Shown here: positions 8,757-17,122 of the stretch, piece by piece
How positions within the stretch are numbered: position 1 is the stretch's first letter
Layout of the letters: every line of letters begins with the position of its first letter
Origin: Cyanobacteria bacterium UBA2855
GTDB taxonomy: Bacteria; Cyanobacteriota; Vampirovibrionia; Gastranaerophilales; Gastranaerophilaceae
DNA: 64,000 nucleotides
Assembly (NCBI GenBank): GCA_002350725.1
Contig: DEFJ01000020.1
Location: forward strand, 91,335 to 155,334
Direction of reading: 5' to 3'
Notes under the pieces: model-generated
Database searches by the model: none
Told to the model about the DNA's origin: nothing
What the model saw: the letters and a program-made list of their open reading frames with translations, nothing else
Program-made: the position numbers and the translations under genes

Positions 8757-9749
8757 ATGACAGATAAGCTTATTGAAATAAAAGATTTGTACGTAGAGTA
8801 TGTAACTCAAAAAGGGGCGTTTGGTAAAAATCAAATTATCCATGCTGTAAACGGGGTTTCTCTTGATGTGTATAAGGGAGAAATTCTAGCTGTGGCAGGG
8901 GAATCCGGCTGTGGTAAATCTACCCTTGCTAAGGCCATATTAAAACTTGAAACTTCTAAAGCAGGTACAATCTCTTTTAATGGACTTGATGTTTTTAAAA
9001 TGAATAAAAAACAGCTTAAAGAATATCGAAATTCTGCTCAGATGATTTTTCAAAACCCGTATTCAAGCTTAAATCCTAAAATGAAAATCTTTGAAACACT
9101 TAAAGAACCTCTTGATATAAATACAAGTTTGTCTGAAATTGAAAAATTTGAAATTATCAAAGACAAAGCAGATAAAACGGGCATAGATTTAAATTCATTA
9201 AAGCTCTATCCGCATGAGTTTTCCGGTGGACAAAGACAGCGCATTGCAATTGCCAGAGCACTTGTTTTGAACCCTGAGTTTATTGTTGCCGATGAGCCGG
9301 TAAGTGCTCTTGATGTCAGTATTCAGGCACAAATATTAAATTTACTTAAAGCTCTAAAAAAGGATTTCAATTTAACGTTTATGTTGATTACACATGATAT
9401 AAGCGTAATAAAATATCTTGCTGATAGAGTTGCTATAATGTATCTTGGAGAAATTGTTGAGATAGGCTCTAAATCTCAAATTTTTGTTAATCCGAAGCAT
9501 CCTTACACAAAAGCTCTTCTTAATGCGGCTCCAAATATTGACGGGATGAAGTCTGAACGTACTCTTTTAAAAGGAGATTTGCCGTCACCTTCAAATTTAC
9601 CTTCGGGTTGTAAATTCCATACAAGATGTCCTCACTGTATGGATGTATGTAAAAAAGCGGCTCCCAATGATATTGTAATTAATGATGGTCATAAAGTAAA
9701 GTGCTTTTTATATTTGAATAAAGCAGAAAATTGTTCAGTAAATGATTAA
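8757..9749 (+). CDS. Oligopeptide/dipeptide ABC transporter ATP-binding protein (OppF-like)
   Basis: About 330 aa from the ATG at 8757 (a TTG in frame at 8721 would add 12 unlikely residues). It shows Walker A GESGCGKSTLAK, the ABC signature FSGGQRQRIAIARAL, Walker B FIVADEPVSALD and the H-loop LITHDIS. It ends with the oligopeptide/dipeptide C-terminal domain containing CKFHTRCPHCMDVC, the cysteine cluster typical of OppD/OppF/DppF. The order of motifs and the YVTQKG...HAVNGVSLDV start favour OppF/DppF. No permease or binding protein is next to it, so this is an orphan ATPase gene here and its substrate cannot be named. Confidence 0.9.
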   Translation: MTDKLIEIKDLYVEYVTQKGAFGKNQIIHAVNGVSLDVYKGEILAVAGESGCGKSTLAKAILKLETSKAGTISFNGLDVFKMNKKQLKEYRNSAQMIFQNPYSSLNPKMKIFETLKEPLDINTSLSEIEKFEIIKDKADKTGIDLNSLKLYPHEFSGGQRQRIAIARALVLNPEFIVADEPVSALDVSIQAQILNLLKALKKDFNLTFMLITHDISVIKYLADRVAIMYLGEIVEIGSKSQIFVNPKHPYTKALLNAAPNIDGMKSERTLLKGDLPSPSNLPSGCKFHTRCPHCMDVCKKAAPNDIVINDGHKVKCFLYLNKAENCSVND

Positions 9750-9769
9750 CTTTGTGATAGAATATTTGT

Positions 9770-10222
9770 ATGGATAAGAAAGTTATTACTACAAACAGAA
9801 AAGCCTTTCACGACTTCTTGATATTTGATAAATATGAAGCGGGTATTGTCTTGACCGGAACAGAGATAAAATCTGTTCGAAAATCTGCCATAAATTTAAA
9901 AGATAGTTTTTGTAAAATAGAAGACAATGAAATATTTTTATATAATTGTCATATTTCACCTTATGAACAAGGAAACAGGTATAATCACGAAGCAGAAAGA
10001 ACACGAAAACTTTTACTTACCAAAAAAGAAATTTTAAAAATGCAAAACAAAGTAAAACAAGATGGTTACACTATTGTGCCTCTTGAGGTCTATATTTTAA
10101 AGGGTTTTGCGAAAATTCAAATAGGGCTGGCAAAAGGTAAGAAACTTCACGACAAGCGTGATGCTTTGGCTAAAAAAGATCAGCAAAGAGAGATGGACAG
10201 AGCATCGAAAATTAAATGGTAG
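9770..10222 (+). CDS. smpB: SsrA-binding protein SmpB
   Basis: Partner of tmRNA in trans-translation, rescuing stalled ribosomes and tagging the nascent chain for proteolysis. The 150-aa protein has the family features KAFHDFLIFDKYEAGIVLTG, GTEIKSVRK, the CHISPYEQGN segment and the basic C-terminal tail (KGKKLHDKRDALAKKDQQRE) that enters the mRNA channel. Length is normal. Its 3' end overlaps the convergent gene at 10212 by 11 bp. No ssrA gene was seen in the window. Confidence 0.96.
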   Translation: MDKKVITTNRKAFHDFLIFDKYEAGIVLTGTEIKSVRKSAINLKDSFCKIEDNEIFLYNCHISPYEQGNRYNHEAERTRKLLLTKKEILKMQNKVKQDGYTIVPLEVYILKGFAKIQIGLAKGKKLHDKRDALAKKDQQREMDRASKIKW

Positions 10223-10913
10223 TTTTTGGTCGTTTCAAGTCTGTATTAACAGCAGCCATAAAGTCCCTTTTAAATCCGCGTAATTTGTCAATTTCTTTTG
10301 TATTGTAATGAATTTCGTTTTTGTAATTGACTTTTAAAAATCGCATATCTTCATCACCATACCGTGGATATACTTGAATATAATTAGTTCCTCTGGCGTT
10401 GTTAGCTGAGGCTTTTGCAACAAGTTTTCCGTCCCTGTCAACAAAAATAGTAATGCCTTTTTGCGTAAAAGGAGTGAGGGTATCAACATTTATATACGGC
10501 AATGTTCTAAGCGCAGAAAGTGTCTGTGAAATGTGATCATTACGTTTCCATACATAGTCAACGGGTACGCTTAAGTCCTCCATAGCTTTGACTTGAGATT
10601 TTATTTCTTTTTTATCGGTAATAGCTTTTGATGTTCTTACAAGATTTTCTGCACTTCCAAAATCCATTTTGCAAATTCCGGATTTTAAATCGACATTAGG
10701 ATAGTAGGTGAATACAATATTTCTATCCAGCAGGTAATCCGCAATTTCTCTGTCATATCTGTTATTAGTTGCCAAAAATACGTTACCTTTAGCAAGCATA
10801 TCTCGTTTTATATATGAACTCTTATCGGGAATAATTTCATTTCCAATTTTTCTCCATGGGAATTTTTTTGTAGGTTTTAATAAAAATCCGCCCGTAAAGT
10901 TAATATTATCCAT
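10212..10913 (-). CDS. Unknown protein with N-terminal INFTGG signature
   Basis: A 233-aa protein of unrecognised family. It begins MDNINFTGGFLLKPTKKFP: the INFTGG at residues 4-9 resembles the short N-terminal signature in four or five other proteins of this window (see findings). No signal peptide or membrane segment. The rest is predicted mixed alpha/beta with a GITIFVDRDGKLVAKAS strand-turn-strand and a basic C-terminal helix. An AGGAG ribosome-binding site precedes the ATG (seen as CTCCT on the plus strand near 10920). The gene is convergent with smpB and divergent from accD, and is probably monocistronic. Function not assignable. Confidence 0.8.
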   Translation of the reverse strand: MDNINFTGGFLLKPTKKFPWRKIGNEIIPDKSSYIKRDMLAKGNVFLATNNRYDREIADYLLDRNIVFTYYPNVDLKSGICKMDFGSAENLVRTSKAITDKKEIKSQVKAMEDLSVPVDYVWKRNDHISQTLSALRTLPYINVDTLTPFTQKGITIFVDRDGKLVAKASANNARGTNYIQVYPRYGDEDMRFLKVNYKNEIHYNTKEIDKLRGFKRDFMAAVNTDLKRPKTTI

Positions 10914-10977
10914 TAATTTCTCCTTTTGGCAATTTAAAACCCGTAAATATTAATTTTTGCTACTGATTAAACAAAAT

Positions 10978-11006
10978 TTGCAATACGTATTTGTTTGATA
11001 TATGAT
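10978..11006 (+). promoter_or_regulatory. Probable sigma-70 promoter for accD-accA
   Basis: TTGCAA (10978-10983), 17 bp, TATGAT (11001-11006), 34 bp before the accD ATG. Confidence 0.6.
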
Positions 11007-11040
11007 ATCTTAGTGATAGGATTTTTAGGGATATAATTAT

Positions 11041-11904
11041 ATGACTATACAAGATTGGTTTGAAAAACGTAAAGAAGCTCAAATTCAACGTAGAGCCTTA
11101 GAAGCAAGAGTAGAATCGGATACGGATCCTTCCTTATGGACTAAATGCGTTCATTGTGATGCTCAAATTTTGAAGGAAGATTTAGATAATAATGATATGG
11201 TATGTCCGTTGTGCGATTATCATTACAGAATAAATGCCAAAAGACGTATAAGACAGTTGTTTGATGAAAATTCTTTTGACGAACTTTTTTCGGAAATAAA
11301 GCCAACTGACCCATTAGAATTTGTTGACACGGAATCTTATAAGGACAGATTACAAAAAGCTAAAGAAAAAACAAATCTTGATGATGCCGTTGTTACAGGA
11401 ACAGCATCTATAGACGGTCATAGAGTCGCTGTTGCAATAATGGATTTCGATTTTATGGGCGGATCTATGGGTAGCGTTGTAGGGGAAAAGATAACAAGAC
11501 TTATGGAAAAAGCTATAGAATTAAGACTTCCTGTCTTAGCTATAACTTCTTCAGGCGGAGCAAGAATGCAAGAGAGTGCATTGAGCTTGATGCAGATGGC
11601 AAAAACTTCTTGTGCCGTTTCCAGATTGGATGATGAAGGTATTTTATACGTAAACCTAATTACAGAACCTACGTTTGGCGGAGTTACCGCAAGTTTTGGA
11701 ACATTGGGTGATATTATTGTTGCCGAACAAGGCGCAAGAGTCGGTTTTGCCGGTCGACGTGTTATTGAGCAAACTATACGCCAAAAATTACCGTCAGATT
11801 TCCAAACTGCTGAATATTTGCTAAAATACGGTCAGGTAGATGTCGTCTCAAGCCGCAAGGATTTGCGTAATACTCTGGCTAATATTTTTGCAATGCATGA
11901 ATAA
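11041..11904 (+). CDS. accD: Acetyl-CoA carboxylase carboxyltransferase subunit beta
   Basis: Beta half of the carboxyltransferase that makes malonyl-CoA, the first step of fatty acid synthesis. The 287-aa protein carries the N-terminal zinc ribbon (C36, C39, C55, C58). The carboxyltransferase core follows, with VAIMDFDFMGGSMGSVVGEK and SSGGARMQE. accA follows at once and the two products form the alpha2beta2 enzyme. Biotin carrier and carboxylase subunits are not in the window. Confidence 0.95.
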   Translation: MTIQDWFEKRKEAQIQRRALEARVESDTDPSLWTKCVHCDAQILKEDLDNNDMVCPLCDYHYRINAKRRIRQLFDENSFDELFSEIKPTDPLEFVDTESYKDRLQKAKEKTNLDDAVVTGTASIDGHRVAVAIMDFDFMGGSMGSVVGEKITRLMEKAIELRLPVLAITSSGGARMQESALSLMQMAKTSCAVSRLDDEGILYVNLITEPTFGGVTASFGTLGDIIVAEQGARVGFAGRRVIEQTIRQKLPSDFQTAEYLLKYGQVDVVSSRKDLRNTLANIFAMHE

Positions 11905-11923
11905 ATATCGGAGACAAGTTAAA

Positions 11924-12880
11924 ATGGCAATAATATTAGATTTTGAAAAACCTATCGTTGAAATTGAAAAAAAAATTGAGGAATTAAAAAAAATGAGTGC
12001 AGAATCGGGAATAGATTACTCTAAACAGATTGACAGTTTTATGGAAATGGCTGAAGCTCATAAAGAACAGTTGTATGGTGGTTTGAGCCCGGCTCAAAAA
12101 CTTCAAATCGCAAGACATCCGGAACGACCAAATTTCTTGGATTTTGTTAGCGGTATGTGTACCGATTTTATTGAATTACACGGCGACAGGCAGGGTATGG
12201 ATGATAGAGCTATTATTGGCGGGATTGCAAAATTGAATGGCAAATCCGTTATGATAATTGGTACAATGAAAGGCAAATCTACCAAAGAAAATTTAGAATA
12301 TAATTTTGGAATGCCTCAGCCGCAAGGGTATCGTAAGGCATTAAGATTAATGAAGCATGCCGACAAGTTTAAAATGCCGATTATTACTTTAATTGATACT
12401 CCGGGGGCATATCCGGGTATTAGTGCCGAGGAAACAGGTCAGGGGGTTGCGATAGCTACTAACCTTAGGGATATGGCAAAATTAAAAGTTCCGGTAATTT
12501 CGATAATTACCGGTGAAGGTTGTTCCGGCGGGGCATTGGGTTTAGCTGTTGCCGATAGAGTTTACTTATTAGAGCATGCATATTATACGGTAATTTCACC
12601 GGAGGGCTGTGCTTCTATTTTGTGGCGAGATGCGGCAAAAGCTCCTGAAGCTGCAGAAGCGTTGAAAATTACTGCACCTGACTTACTAAAGTTTGGCATT
12701 ATTGATGGTGCTATTAAAGAACCTGTCGGTGGTGCTCACCATGATTATGATTTAATGTGCAACGAAATGAAAAATACAATAATAAAGGCAATAGAGGAAC
12801 TTTCTCTTCTTTCTCCTGAGGAATTAAAAACTCATAGGTATGAAAAATTCCGTAAAATGGGTGAATTTATTGAAGGTTAG
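11924..12880 (+). CDS. accA: Acetyl-CoA carboxylase carboxyltransferase subunit alpha
   Basis: Alpha half of the carboxyltransferase. The start was set at the ATG at 11924 (MAIILDFEKP, preceded by GGAGA); an earlier in-frame ATG at 11840 lies inside accD and is not credible. The protein is about 318 aa, the family's usual length. It has ELHGDRQGMDD, MIIGTMKGKST, NFGMPQPQGYRKALRLMKHA and the signature TLIDTPGAYPGISAEE with GEGCSGGALG. It is 19 bp downstream of accD and co-transcribed with it. Confidence 0.95.
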   Translation: MAIILDFEKPIVEIEKKIEELKKMSAESGIDYSKQIDSFMEMAEAHKEQLYGGLSPAQKLQIARHPERPNFLDFVSGMCTDFIELHGDRQGMDDRAIIGGIAKLNGKSVMIIGTMKGKSTKENLEYNFGMPQPQGYRKALRLMKHADKFKMPIITLIDTPGAYPGISAEETGQGVAIATNLRDMAKLKVPVISIITGEGCSGGALGLAVADRVYLLEHAYYTVISPEGCASILWRDAAKAPEAAEALKITAPDLLKFGIIDGAIKEPVGGAHHDYDLMCNEMKNTIIKAIEELSLLSPEELKTHRYEKFRKMGEFIEG

Positions 12881-12899
12881 AACTTTTAATTGAGGCTGT

Positions 12900-13796
12900 A
12901 TGTATTCTGATAAGTATTATGAGTTGCAATTAAAAATTAATCCTGACATGGAAGATATTATTTCTGATATCTGCTTTGAGGTGTTTCCTTGTGAGGGTGT
13001 GGTACTTGCTGAAGAGGCTTATAAAGACTTAGAGATGGTATCGTCTACAGAGGGTACTTTAAGGATATTTTTAACTGAAAAGGTTAACGTAAAAGAGATT
13101 CTTTATCAGCAAAGAGCTTTATTGAAGTCAAGAGGATTAAGCGATAACGATTTAGGCAGCTGGGAATTTACCTTTGTTGAAAAAGAAAATGAAGATTGGT
13201 CTAAAAAATGGAAAGAAAAATGGGATATAACTCATGTATCTGATAGAATTACAATAGTCCCGGATTGGCTTGAGTATAAACCTCGCCGTGAGGATGAAGT
13301 TGTAATCAGGTTAGAACCCGGTTGTGCCTTCGGTACAGGAACTCATCAGACAACACAGATTTGTATGTCTGCTATGGAAAAATATCTTAAAAAAGGAATG
13401 ACGGTAGCTGATATCGGTATGGGTTCAGGGATTTTGTCGATATGCGCAATGAAAATGGGTGCAAAGTCCGCTTATGGCTGCGATATCGATGCAGATGTAA
13501 TTGATGTAGCAAAAGAAAATTCAAAAAAGAATGGAACTTTATGTGCTTTTGAATTGGGTACCGCAGATAAGATTAATAGAACATTCGATTTTGTTATGGC
13601 AAATATTCTTCATAATGTTTTAAATGATATAATGAAAGATTTAAAAAAACTTATGAATGAAAACGGGGTTTTGGTGTTAAGTGGCATATTAGAAGAAAAA
13701 TCTCCTATTGTGCTAGGTGCAATTGAACGTGAAAATTTAAAAATAGTTGAAACATTGCATCAAGACCAATGGGTCGGTTATGTGGTAACAATGTAG
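12900..13796 (+). CDS. prmA: Ribosomal protein L11 methyltransferase
   Basis: SAM-dependent methyltransferase that modifies ribosomal protein L11. The 298-aa protein has the N-terminal L11-recognition domain, then LEPGCAFGTGTHQTT, the PrmA hallmark, and the class I SAM motif VADIGMGSGILSICAMKMGA, with the catalytic-loop region MANILHNVL in place of the usual ANIL. It follows accA by 19 bp and may be part of the same transcript. Confidence 0.92.
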   Translation: MYSDKYYELQLKINPDMEDIISDICFEVFPCEGVVLAEEAYKDLEMVSSTEGTLRIFLTEKVNVKEILYQQRALLKSRGLSDNDLGSWEFTFVEKENEDWSKKWKEKWDITHVSDRITIVPDWLEYKPRREDEVVIRLEPGCAFGTGTHQTTQICMSAMEKYLKKGMTVADIGMGSGILSICAMKMGAKSAYGCDIDADVIDVAKENSKKNGTLCAFELGTADKINRTFDFVMANILHNVLNDIMKDLKKLMNENGVLVLSGILEEKSPIVLGAIERENLKIVETLHQDQWVGYVVTM

Positions 13797-13808
13797 AAAA
13801 GGAGTTGT

Positions 13809-14375
13809 ATGGAAACTTCAACTTTTGATATAAGAGAAATTTGGTTGTTAGGAGCTTTAATTGTTTCTTTATTTTTTATGATAATTTTATTCTTCAAATA
13901 TCAGACAGATATGCTGAATAAACTTTTTCCTAAAAAATATGACGAGTTATTTGATCCTTTTGAAGTTCCTGTTGCGAAAATTGAAGGTTGTATCCATAAG
14001 CTCCCTGTGTTTAAAGGGGTTTTTACAAAATGGCTTACAAATATTGGATATAATGTAAAAATTTTTGTATACAAAAAATATGTTCTGATAGGCAGATTTG
14101 GCAGAGCTACAATATTAACTCCGCAGTTGGAGAATTTTGTCATGAGTGAAAATAAGACGGCAATTCAACTTTTTGATAAGAAGGATAACTATTTTCTGAA
14201 TATATATTTTTTAGAGAGCACAAAAGATGCGCAAAAGATAGAAAGTATGTTTAAAGTCTTAGAGCCTGAAAAATATGGTAAATTGAAAGAAATTCGTAAA
14301 AATAAGGAAGAAGAAACTACAGAAGAAAAAATTAACAGAAGAATAAAAGAAGCAGATAATGAAGGTTATATTTAA
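13809..14375 (+). CDS. Small membrane-anchored protein, unknown
   Basis: A 188-aa protein with one clear N-terminal transmembrane helix (about residues 12-32, WLLGALIVSLFFMIILFF). A soluble domain of about 120 residues and a strongly charged Glu/Lys C-terminal tail follow. The soluble part has strands such as VLIGRFGRATILTP and is not recognised. An AAAGGAG site lies just before the ATG. It is 12 bp after prmA and 19 bp before kdsB, so it is probably in the same transcription unit. A role in the envelope is possible from kdsB but unsupported. Confidence 0.8.
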   Translation: METSTFDIREIWLLGALIVSLFFMIILFFKYQTDMLNKLFPKKYDELFDPFEVPVAKIEGCIHKLPVFKGVFTKWLTNIGYNVKIFVYKKYVLIGRFGRATILTPQLENFVMSENKTAIQLFDKKDNYFLNIYFLESTKDAQKIESMFKVLEPEKYGKLKEIRKNKEEETTEEKINRRIKEADNEGYI

Positions 14376-14394
14376 TAAAGATAGGAATAATATT

Positions 14395-15120
14395 ATGAGT
14401 AAAACAGCAATAATAATACCGGCAAGGTACGGGTCCTCAAGATTAGAGGGAAAACCGCTGATAGAAGTAAATGACAAACCGATAATTCAATGGGTTTATG
14501 AAAAGGCTCAACAGGCACAATTAGCAGATATGATTATAGTCGCTACTGATGATAAAAGAATCTTTGATGCGGTAAAATCATTTGGAGGTGAAGTTGAAAT
14601 GACCTCAACCGAACATAAGTGTGGTAGTGACAGAATAAGAGAGGTTGTAGAAAGACATCCTGAAATTTCTTATATAGTAAATTTGCAGGGTGATGAGCCG
14701 ATGATAAAACCTGAAAGTGTAAATGCCGTTATAAATAACGTAAAAAATGATGCTAATGCAGATATCTCGACTCTTGTCAGAGTTATTGATGATGAAGATG
14801 ATATTAAAAATCCAAACCTTGTAAAATGTGTTTTTGATATAAACGGATATGCGTTGTACTTTTCTCGTTCTCCAATTCCGTATAACAGGAATACCGGAAT
14901 ATCAAAAACGTACGGGCATATTGGAATTTATGGTTATAAGCGTGAGGCTTTGCTTAGAATGACCGCTCTAAACCAGACTCCGCTAGAAAAAACAGAAAGC
15001 TTGGAACAGCTAAGAGCAATAGAAAACGGGATGAAAATAAAAGTTACGGTAGTAGATTTTGTTCCCGTAGGCATTGATACTTTGGAAGACTTGGCAAAAT
15101 TTAAGTCCCTTGTATCTTAG
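14395..15120 (+). CDS. kdsB: 3-deoxy-manno-octulosonate cytidylyltransferase
   Basis: Activates Kdo as CMP-Kdo for the lipopolysaccharide inner core. About 241 aa from the ATG at 14395 (upstream ATGs at 14359 and nearby lie inside the preceding gene). Motifs are IIPARYGSSRLEGKPL, IIVATDD, NLQGDEPMI and YFSRSPIPY, then HIGIYGYKREALL and TESLEQLRA, all characteristic of KdsB. Its presence implies an outer membrane with LPS, consistent with the cyanobacterial branch rather than Firmicutes. Confidence 0.95.
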   Translation: MSKTAIIIPARYGSSRLEGKPLIEVNDKPIIQWVYEKAQQAQLADMIIVATDDKRIFDAVKSFGGEVEMTSTEHKCGSDRIREVVERHPEISYIVNLQGDEPMIKPESVNAVINNVKNDANADISTLVRVIDDEDDIKNPNLVKCVFDINGYALYFSRSPIPYNRNTGISKTYGHIGIYGYKREALLRMTALNQTPLEKTESLEQLRAIENGMKIKVTVVDFVPVGIDTLEDLAKFKSLVS

Positions 15121-15151
15121 CAGATATTTTGGCTATATATCGAAAAAGTGC

Positions 15152-15180
15152 TTGCAATTTTTCTTAAAGTATATTAATAT
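15152..15180 (+). promoter_or_regulatory. Probable promoter for the rpaB-like gene, with paired palindromes downstream
   Basis: TTGCAA (15152-15157), 17 bp, TAATAT (15175-15180). Between it and the ATG at 15269 the palindrome TAATATTA occurs twice (15187-15195 region and as GTAATATTAC at 15223-15232), a possible autoregulatory site of the response regulator. Confidence 0.5.
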
Positions 15181-15268
15181 AAGTACATAATATTACGAGA
15201 TTGATAAAAAACTCAAAATTCCGTAATATTACATCGAAATTAGTGTAGATTATTGAATGTAAGGAATA

Positions 15269-16024
15269 ATGAAAATGACAGAGAATTTGGAATTTCAGGG
15301 GGAAACGGAAGATCGTCAAAGAATTTTATTAGCCGATGATGAAGCAAGTATTAGACGAATCTTAGAAACCAGATTGAAGATGGCTGGTTATGATGTGTAT
15401 ACGGCTGCTGATGGTGAGGAAGCTGTAAATGCATTTAATAAATATAATCCTGATTTGGTAGTTTTAGACGTCATGATGCCAAAAATGGACGGTTATGGTG
15501 TAACTCGTGAGATAAGAAGAACCGCAGATGTTCCGATTATTATATTAACAGCCTTAGGTGATGTATCGGAAAGAATTACGGGGTTAGAGTTGGGTGCTGA
15601 TGACTACGTTATTAAACCGTTCTCTCCAAAAGAATTGGAAGCTCGTGTTAAGGCTGTTCTTAGAAGAACAAACAACAGAGAAAGTGTTACCCCGACAGGT
15701 AAAGTCACAAAGAATGTAATTACGACAGGAAATATAAAAATTGATACAGCTCGTCGTCAAGTATATAGAAAGAATGAAAGAATCAGATTGACGGGTATGG
15801 AATTCAGTTTGTTAGAGTTGTTGGTAAATAATTCAGGTCAGGCTTTTTCAAGAAACGAAATATTGCAGCATGTTTGGGCATATCCGCCTGATCACAGAAT
15901 AGATACTCGTGTAGTTGACGTTCATATTTCAAGATTGCGTTCTAAGCTTGAATCAGACCCTGCAAATCCGGAGTTAATCCTAACAGCTCGCGGAATTGGG
16001 TATATGTTTCAGAGGATAAGCTAG
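15269..16024 (+). CDS. OmpR-family response regulator, RpaB/Ycf27-like
   Basis: Two-component regulator of 251 aa. The receiver domain (about 19-130) has the acidic pair ADDEAS, the phospho-acceptor in VLDVMMPKMDG and the conserved Lys in VIKPFSPKELEAR. A winged-helix DNA-binding domain (about 150-248) carries LTGMEFSLLELLVNNSGQ and ends with RLRSKLE...LILTARGIGYMF. The receiver segment TALGDVSERITGLELGADDY is very close to cyanobacterial RpaB (Ycf27), which controls photosystem and stress genes there. In a non-photosynthetic relative the targets must differ. No histidine kinase is adjacent. A terminator follows. Confidence 0.88.
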   Translation: MKMTENLEFQGETEDRQRILLADDEASIRRILETRLKMAGYDVYTAADGEEAVNAFNKYNPDLVVLDVMMPKMDGYGVTREIRRTADVPIIILTALGDVSERITGLELGADDYVIKPFSPKELEARVKAVLRRTNNRESVTPTGKVTKNVITTGNIKIDTARRQVYRKNERIRLTGMEFSLLELLVNNSGQAFSRNEILQHVWAYPPDHRIDTRVVDVHISRLRSKLESDPANPELILTARGIGYMFQRIS

Positions 16025-16034
16025 AATTAAGTAT

Positions 16035-16063
16035 AAAGACTCCCAATAAGGGGGTCTTTTTTT
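16035..16063 (+). terminator. Intrinsic terminator after the response regulator
   Basis: Stem AAAGACTCCC / GGGGGTCTTT with loop AATAA (one G-T wobble) running into a T tract at 16057-16063. Confidence 0.85.
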
Positions 16064-16128
16064 ATGCGAGATAAAATATCCTCTTGATTTTAGAAATTTA
16101 TTTGGTAATATTAAAACATACGGTTTAT

Positions 16129-16205
16129 GGCGGGTTTCGTCAAGTGGTTAAGACCACGGATTGTGGTTCCGTTATGCGTGGGTTCGAATCCCACAACCCG
16201 CCCCA
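16129..16205 (+). tRNA. tRNA-His (GTG)
   Basis: A 77-nt cloverleaf with the extra 5' G at 16129 opposite a C discriminator, the identity mark of tRNA-His. Acceptor GCGGGTT pairs with AACCCGC, the anticodon stem ACGGA/TCCGT encloses TTGTGGT (anticodon GTG), and the T loop is TTCGAAT. The CCA end is encoded (16203-16205). A decayed copy of its 3' half lies 455 bp downstream. Confidence 0.95.
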
Positions 16206-16219
16206 TTTTTAGGTATTAT

Positions 16220-16531
16220 ATGTTTGATAAATTCAGAAGTACTATATCATACAAAGTGGTAAGTTATATATCTTATCCTTCTTTATTTTTGTATGTTTTT
16301 TCACTTTTGAAATTGGAAATGCTGAATATCATACTTGTACCTTTTTTCTTATTTTTCTTATTCATATTATTATGTATTGGAGTAATAATAGCCTGTATTG
16401 AAAAACAAAAGATATCTAATCCTAACACCAGCTTATTAGCTGACATTGGATTTATTATTGGTTGGCTAATAATTGCCTCTCCATTCATTTACTTATTACT
16501 TTGTATAATAAACGGTTATTTCCAAAAATAG
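16220..16531 (+). CDS. Small membrane protein, copy 1 of a paralogous pair
   Basis: A 103-aa protein from the ATG at 16220; the open frame extends back into tRNA-His, but that part cannot be coding. Two to three hydrophobic helices (about residues 18-57 and 75-98) are separated by a short polar loop, ACIEKQKISNPNTSLLADIG. It aligns with the protein at 16686-17081: similar start (FDKFRSTISYKVVSY versus FSDLRQTSGYRLLSY), a similar loop with Lys-Gln and Asn-Thr, then D-I-G before the last helix. Not recognised otherwise. It begins only 14 bp after the tRNA, inside an accessory patch. Confidence 0.65.
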   Translation: MFDKFRSTISYKVVSYISYPSLFLYVFSLLKLEMLNIILVPFFLFFLFILLCIGVIIACIEKQKISNPNTSLLADIGFIIGWLIIASPFIYLLLCIINGYFQK

Positions 16532-16597
16532 TGTCCGAAGTTTCATAATCATTTATAATTAAGTAGTATTTTAATTGTGTTTATAGTATACTCATCA

Positions 16598-16660
16598 TGA
16601 AGCGAGTAGTGAGCTAACTTTACACAATATGGTTCGAAGTTCAACCCATTGCTTGCCCCA
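16598..16660 (+). pseudogene. Decayed tRNA-His-like copy (3' half)
   Basis: The 3' part contains GGTTCGAAGTTCAACCC then TTGCCCCA, followed by TTTTTAG, matching the T arm, acceptor end, CCA and the first downstream bases of the real tRNA-His (GGTTCGAATCCC, CGCCCCA, TTTTTAG). A 5-nt expansion breaks the T-stem/acceptor geometry and no proper anticodon arm can be drawn. It stands in the same place relative to the second membrane-protein gene as the intact tRNA does to the first, so the tRNA end and gene appear duplicated together. The left edge is approximate. Confidence 0.6.
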
Positions 16661-16685
16661 TTTTTAGTAGTAGGAGTATATATAA

Positions 16686-17081
16686 ATGAGTAAGTATAGT
16701 TTTTCTGATTTAAGGCAAACTTCGGGTTACCGTTTATTGAGTTATCATTCATATGTTGGTTTAATATTATTTTACTTTATATGTACTCGCATTAGTAATG
16801 TTTTTGTATTCTTTCTTATTATGTTTTTTTTTATTGGGTATTTTGTACTTATTGGAGGATGGATTTTTATCTATACTGCATGTACGGCTAAAAAACAAAT
16901 AAAGAAAGTTAATAGAACTAACATAATCCATGACATAGGAGTCTCTATTTTTTTTGCATCATTAATATTTATTTGGTTAGCATTATTTCTTGATAAAGAT
17001 TTAGTCGGTAAAATTGGTATAATTTTTTATGCACTCTGTGTAATATTTACTATTTATTATGTTCCAAAATTAAAAAAATAG
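16686..17081 (+). CDS. Small membrane protein, copy 2 of a paralogous pair
   Basis: A 131-aa protein with four hydrophobic helices (about residues 22-36, 40-64, 84-103, 109-125) and a basic C-terminus. An AGTAGGAG site sits upstream of the ATG. It is paralogous to the protein at 16220 but divergent, and both follow a tRNA-His 3' end or its relic. Function unknown; the small size and location in an accessory patch leave toxin, immunity or superinfection-exclusion roles open, none of which the sequence itself shows. Confidence 0.7.
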   Translation: MSKYSFSDLRQTSGYRLLSYHSYVGLILFYFICTRISNVFVFFLIMFFFIGYFVLIGGWIFIYTACTAKKQIKKVNRTNIIHDIGVSIFFASLIFIWLALFLDKDLVGKIGIIFYALCVIFTIYYVPKLKK

Positions 17082-17084
17082 TAC

Positions 17085-17105
17085 GTAGGTTGGGTGAAAC
17101 CCAAC
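17085..17105 (+). repeat. REP hairpin, left copy
   Basis: Perfect hairpin GTTGGGT-GAA-ACCCAAC preceded by GTAG, the usual REP head. The whole 21-bp unit occurs again as an exact reverse complement at 17687-17707, so the two bracket the transposase-like gene as a tail-facing REP pair. Confidence 0.9.
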
Positions 17106-17122
17106 AAAAACTTTATTTCTCA

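Noticed and set aside
11840..11923. Upstream extension of accA
   Set aside because: Lies inside accD in another frame; the ATG at 11924 has a ribosome binding site and gives the normal AccA N-terminus.
16127..16219. Open frame starting inside tRNA-His and running into the small membrane-protein gene
   Set aside because: The region is a well-folded tRNA with encoded CCA; the real start is the ATG at 16220.
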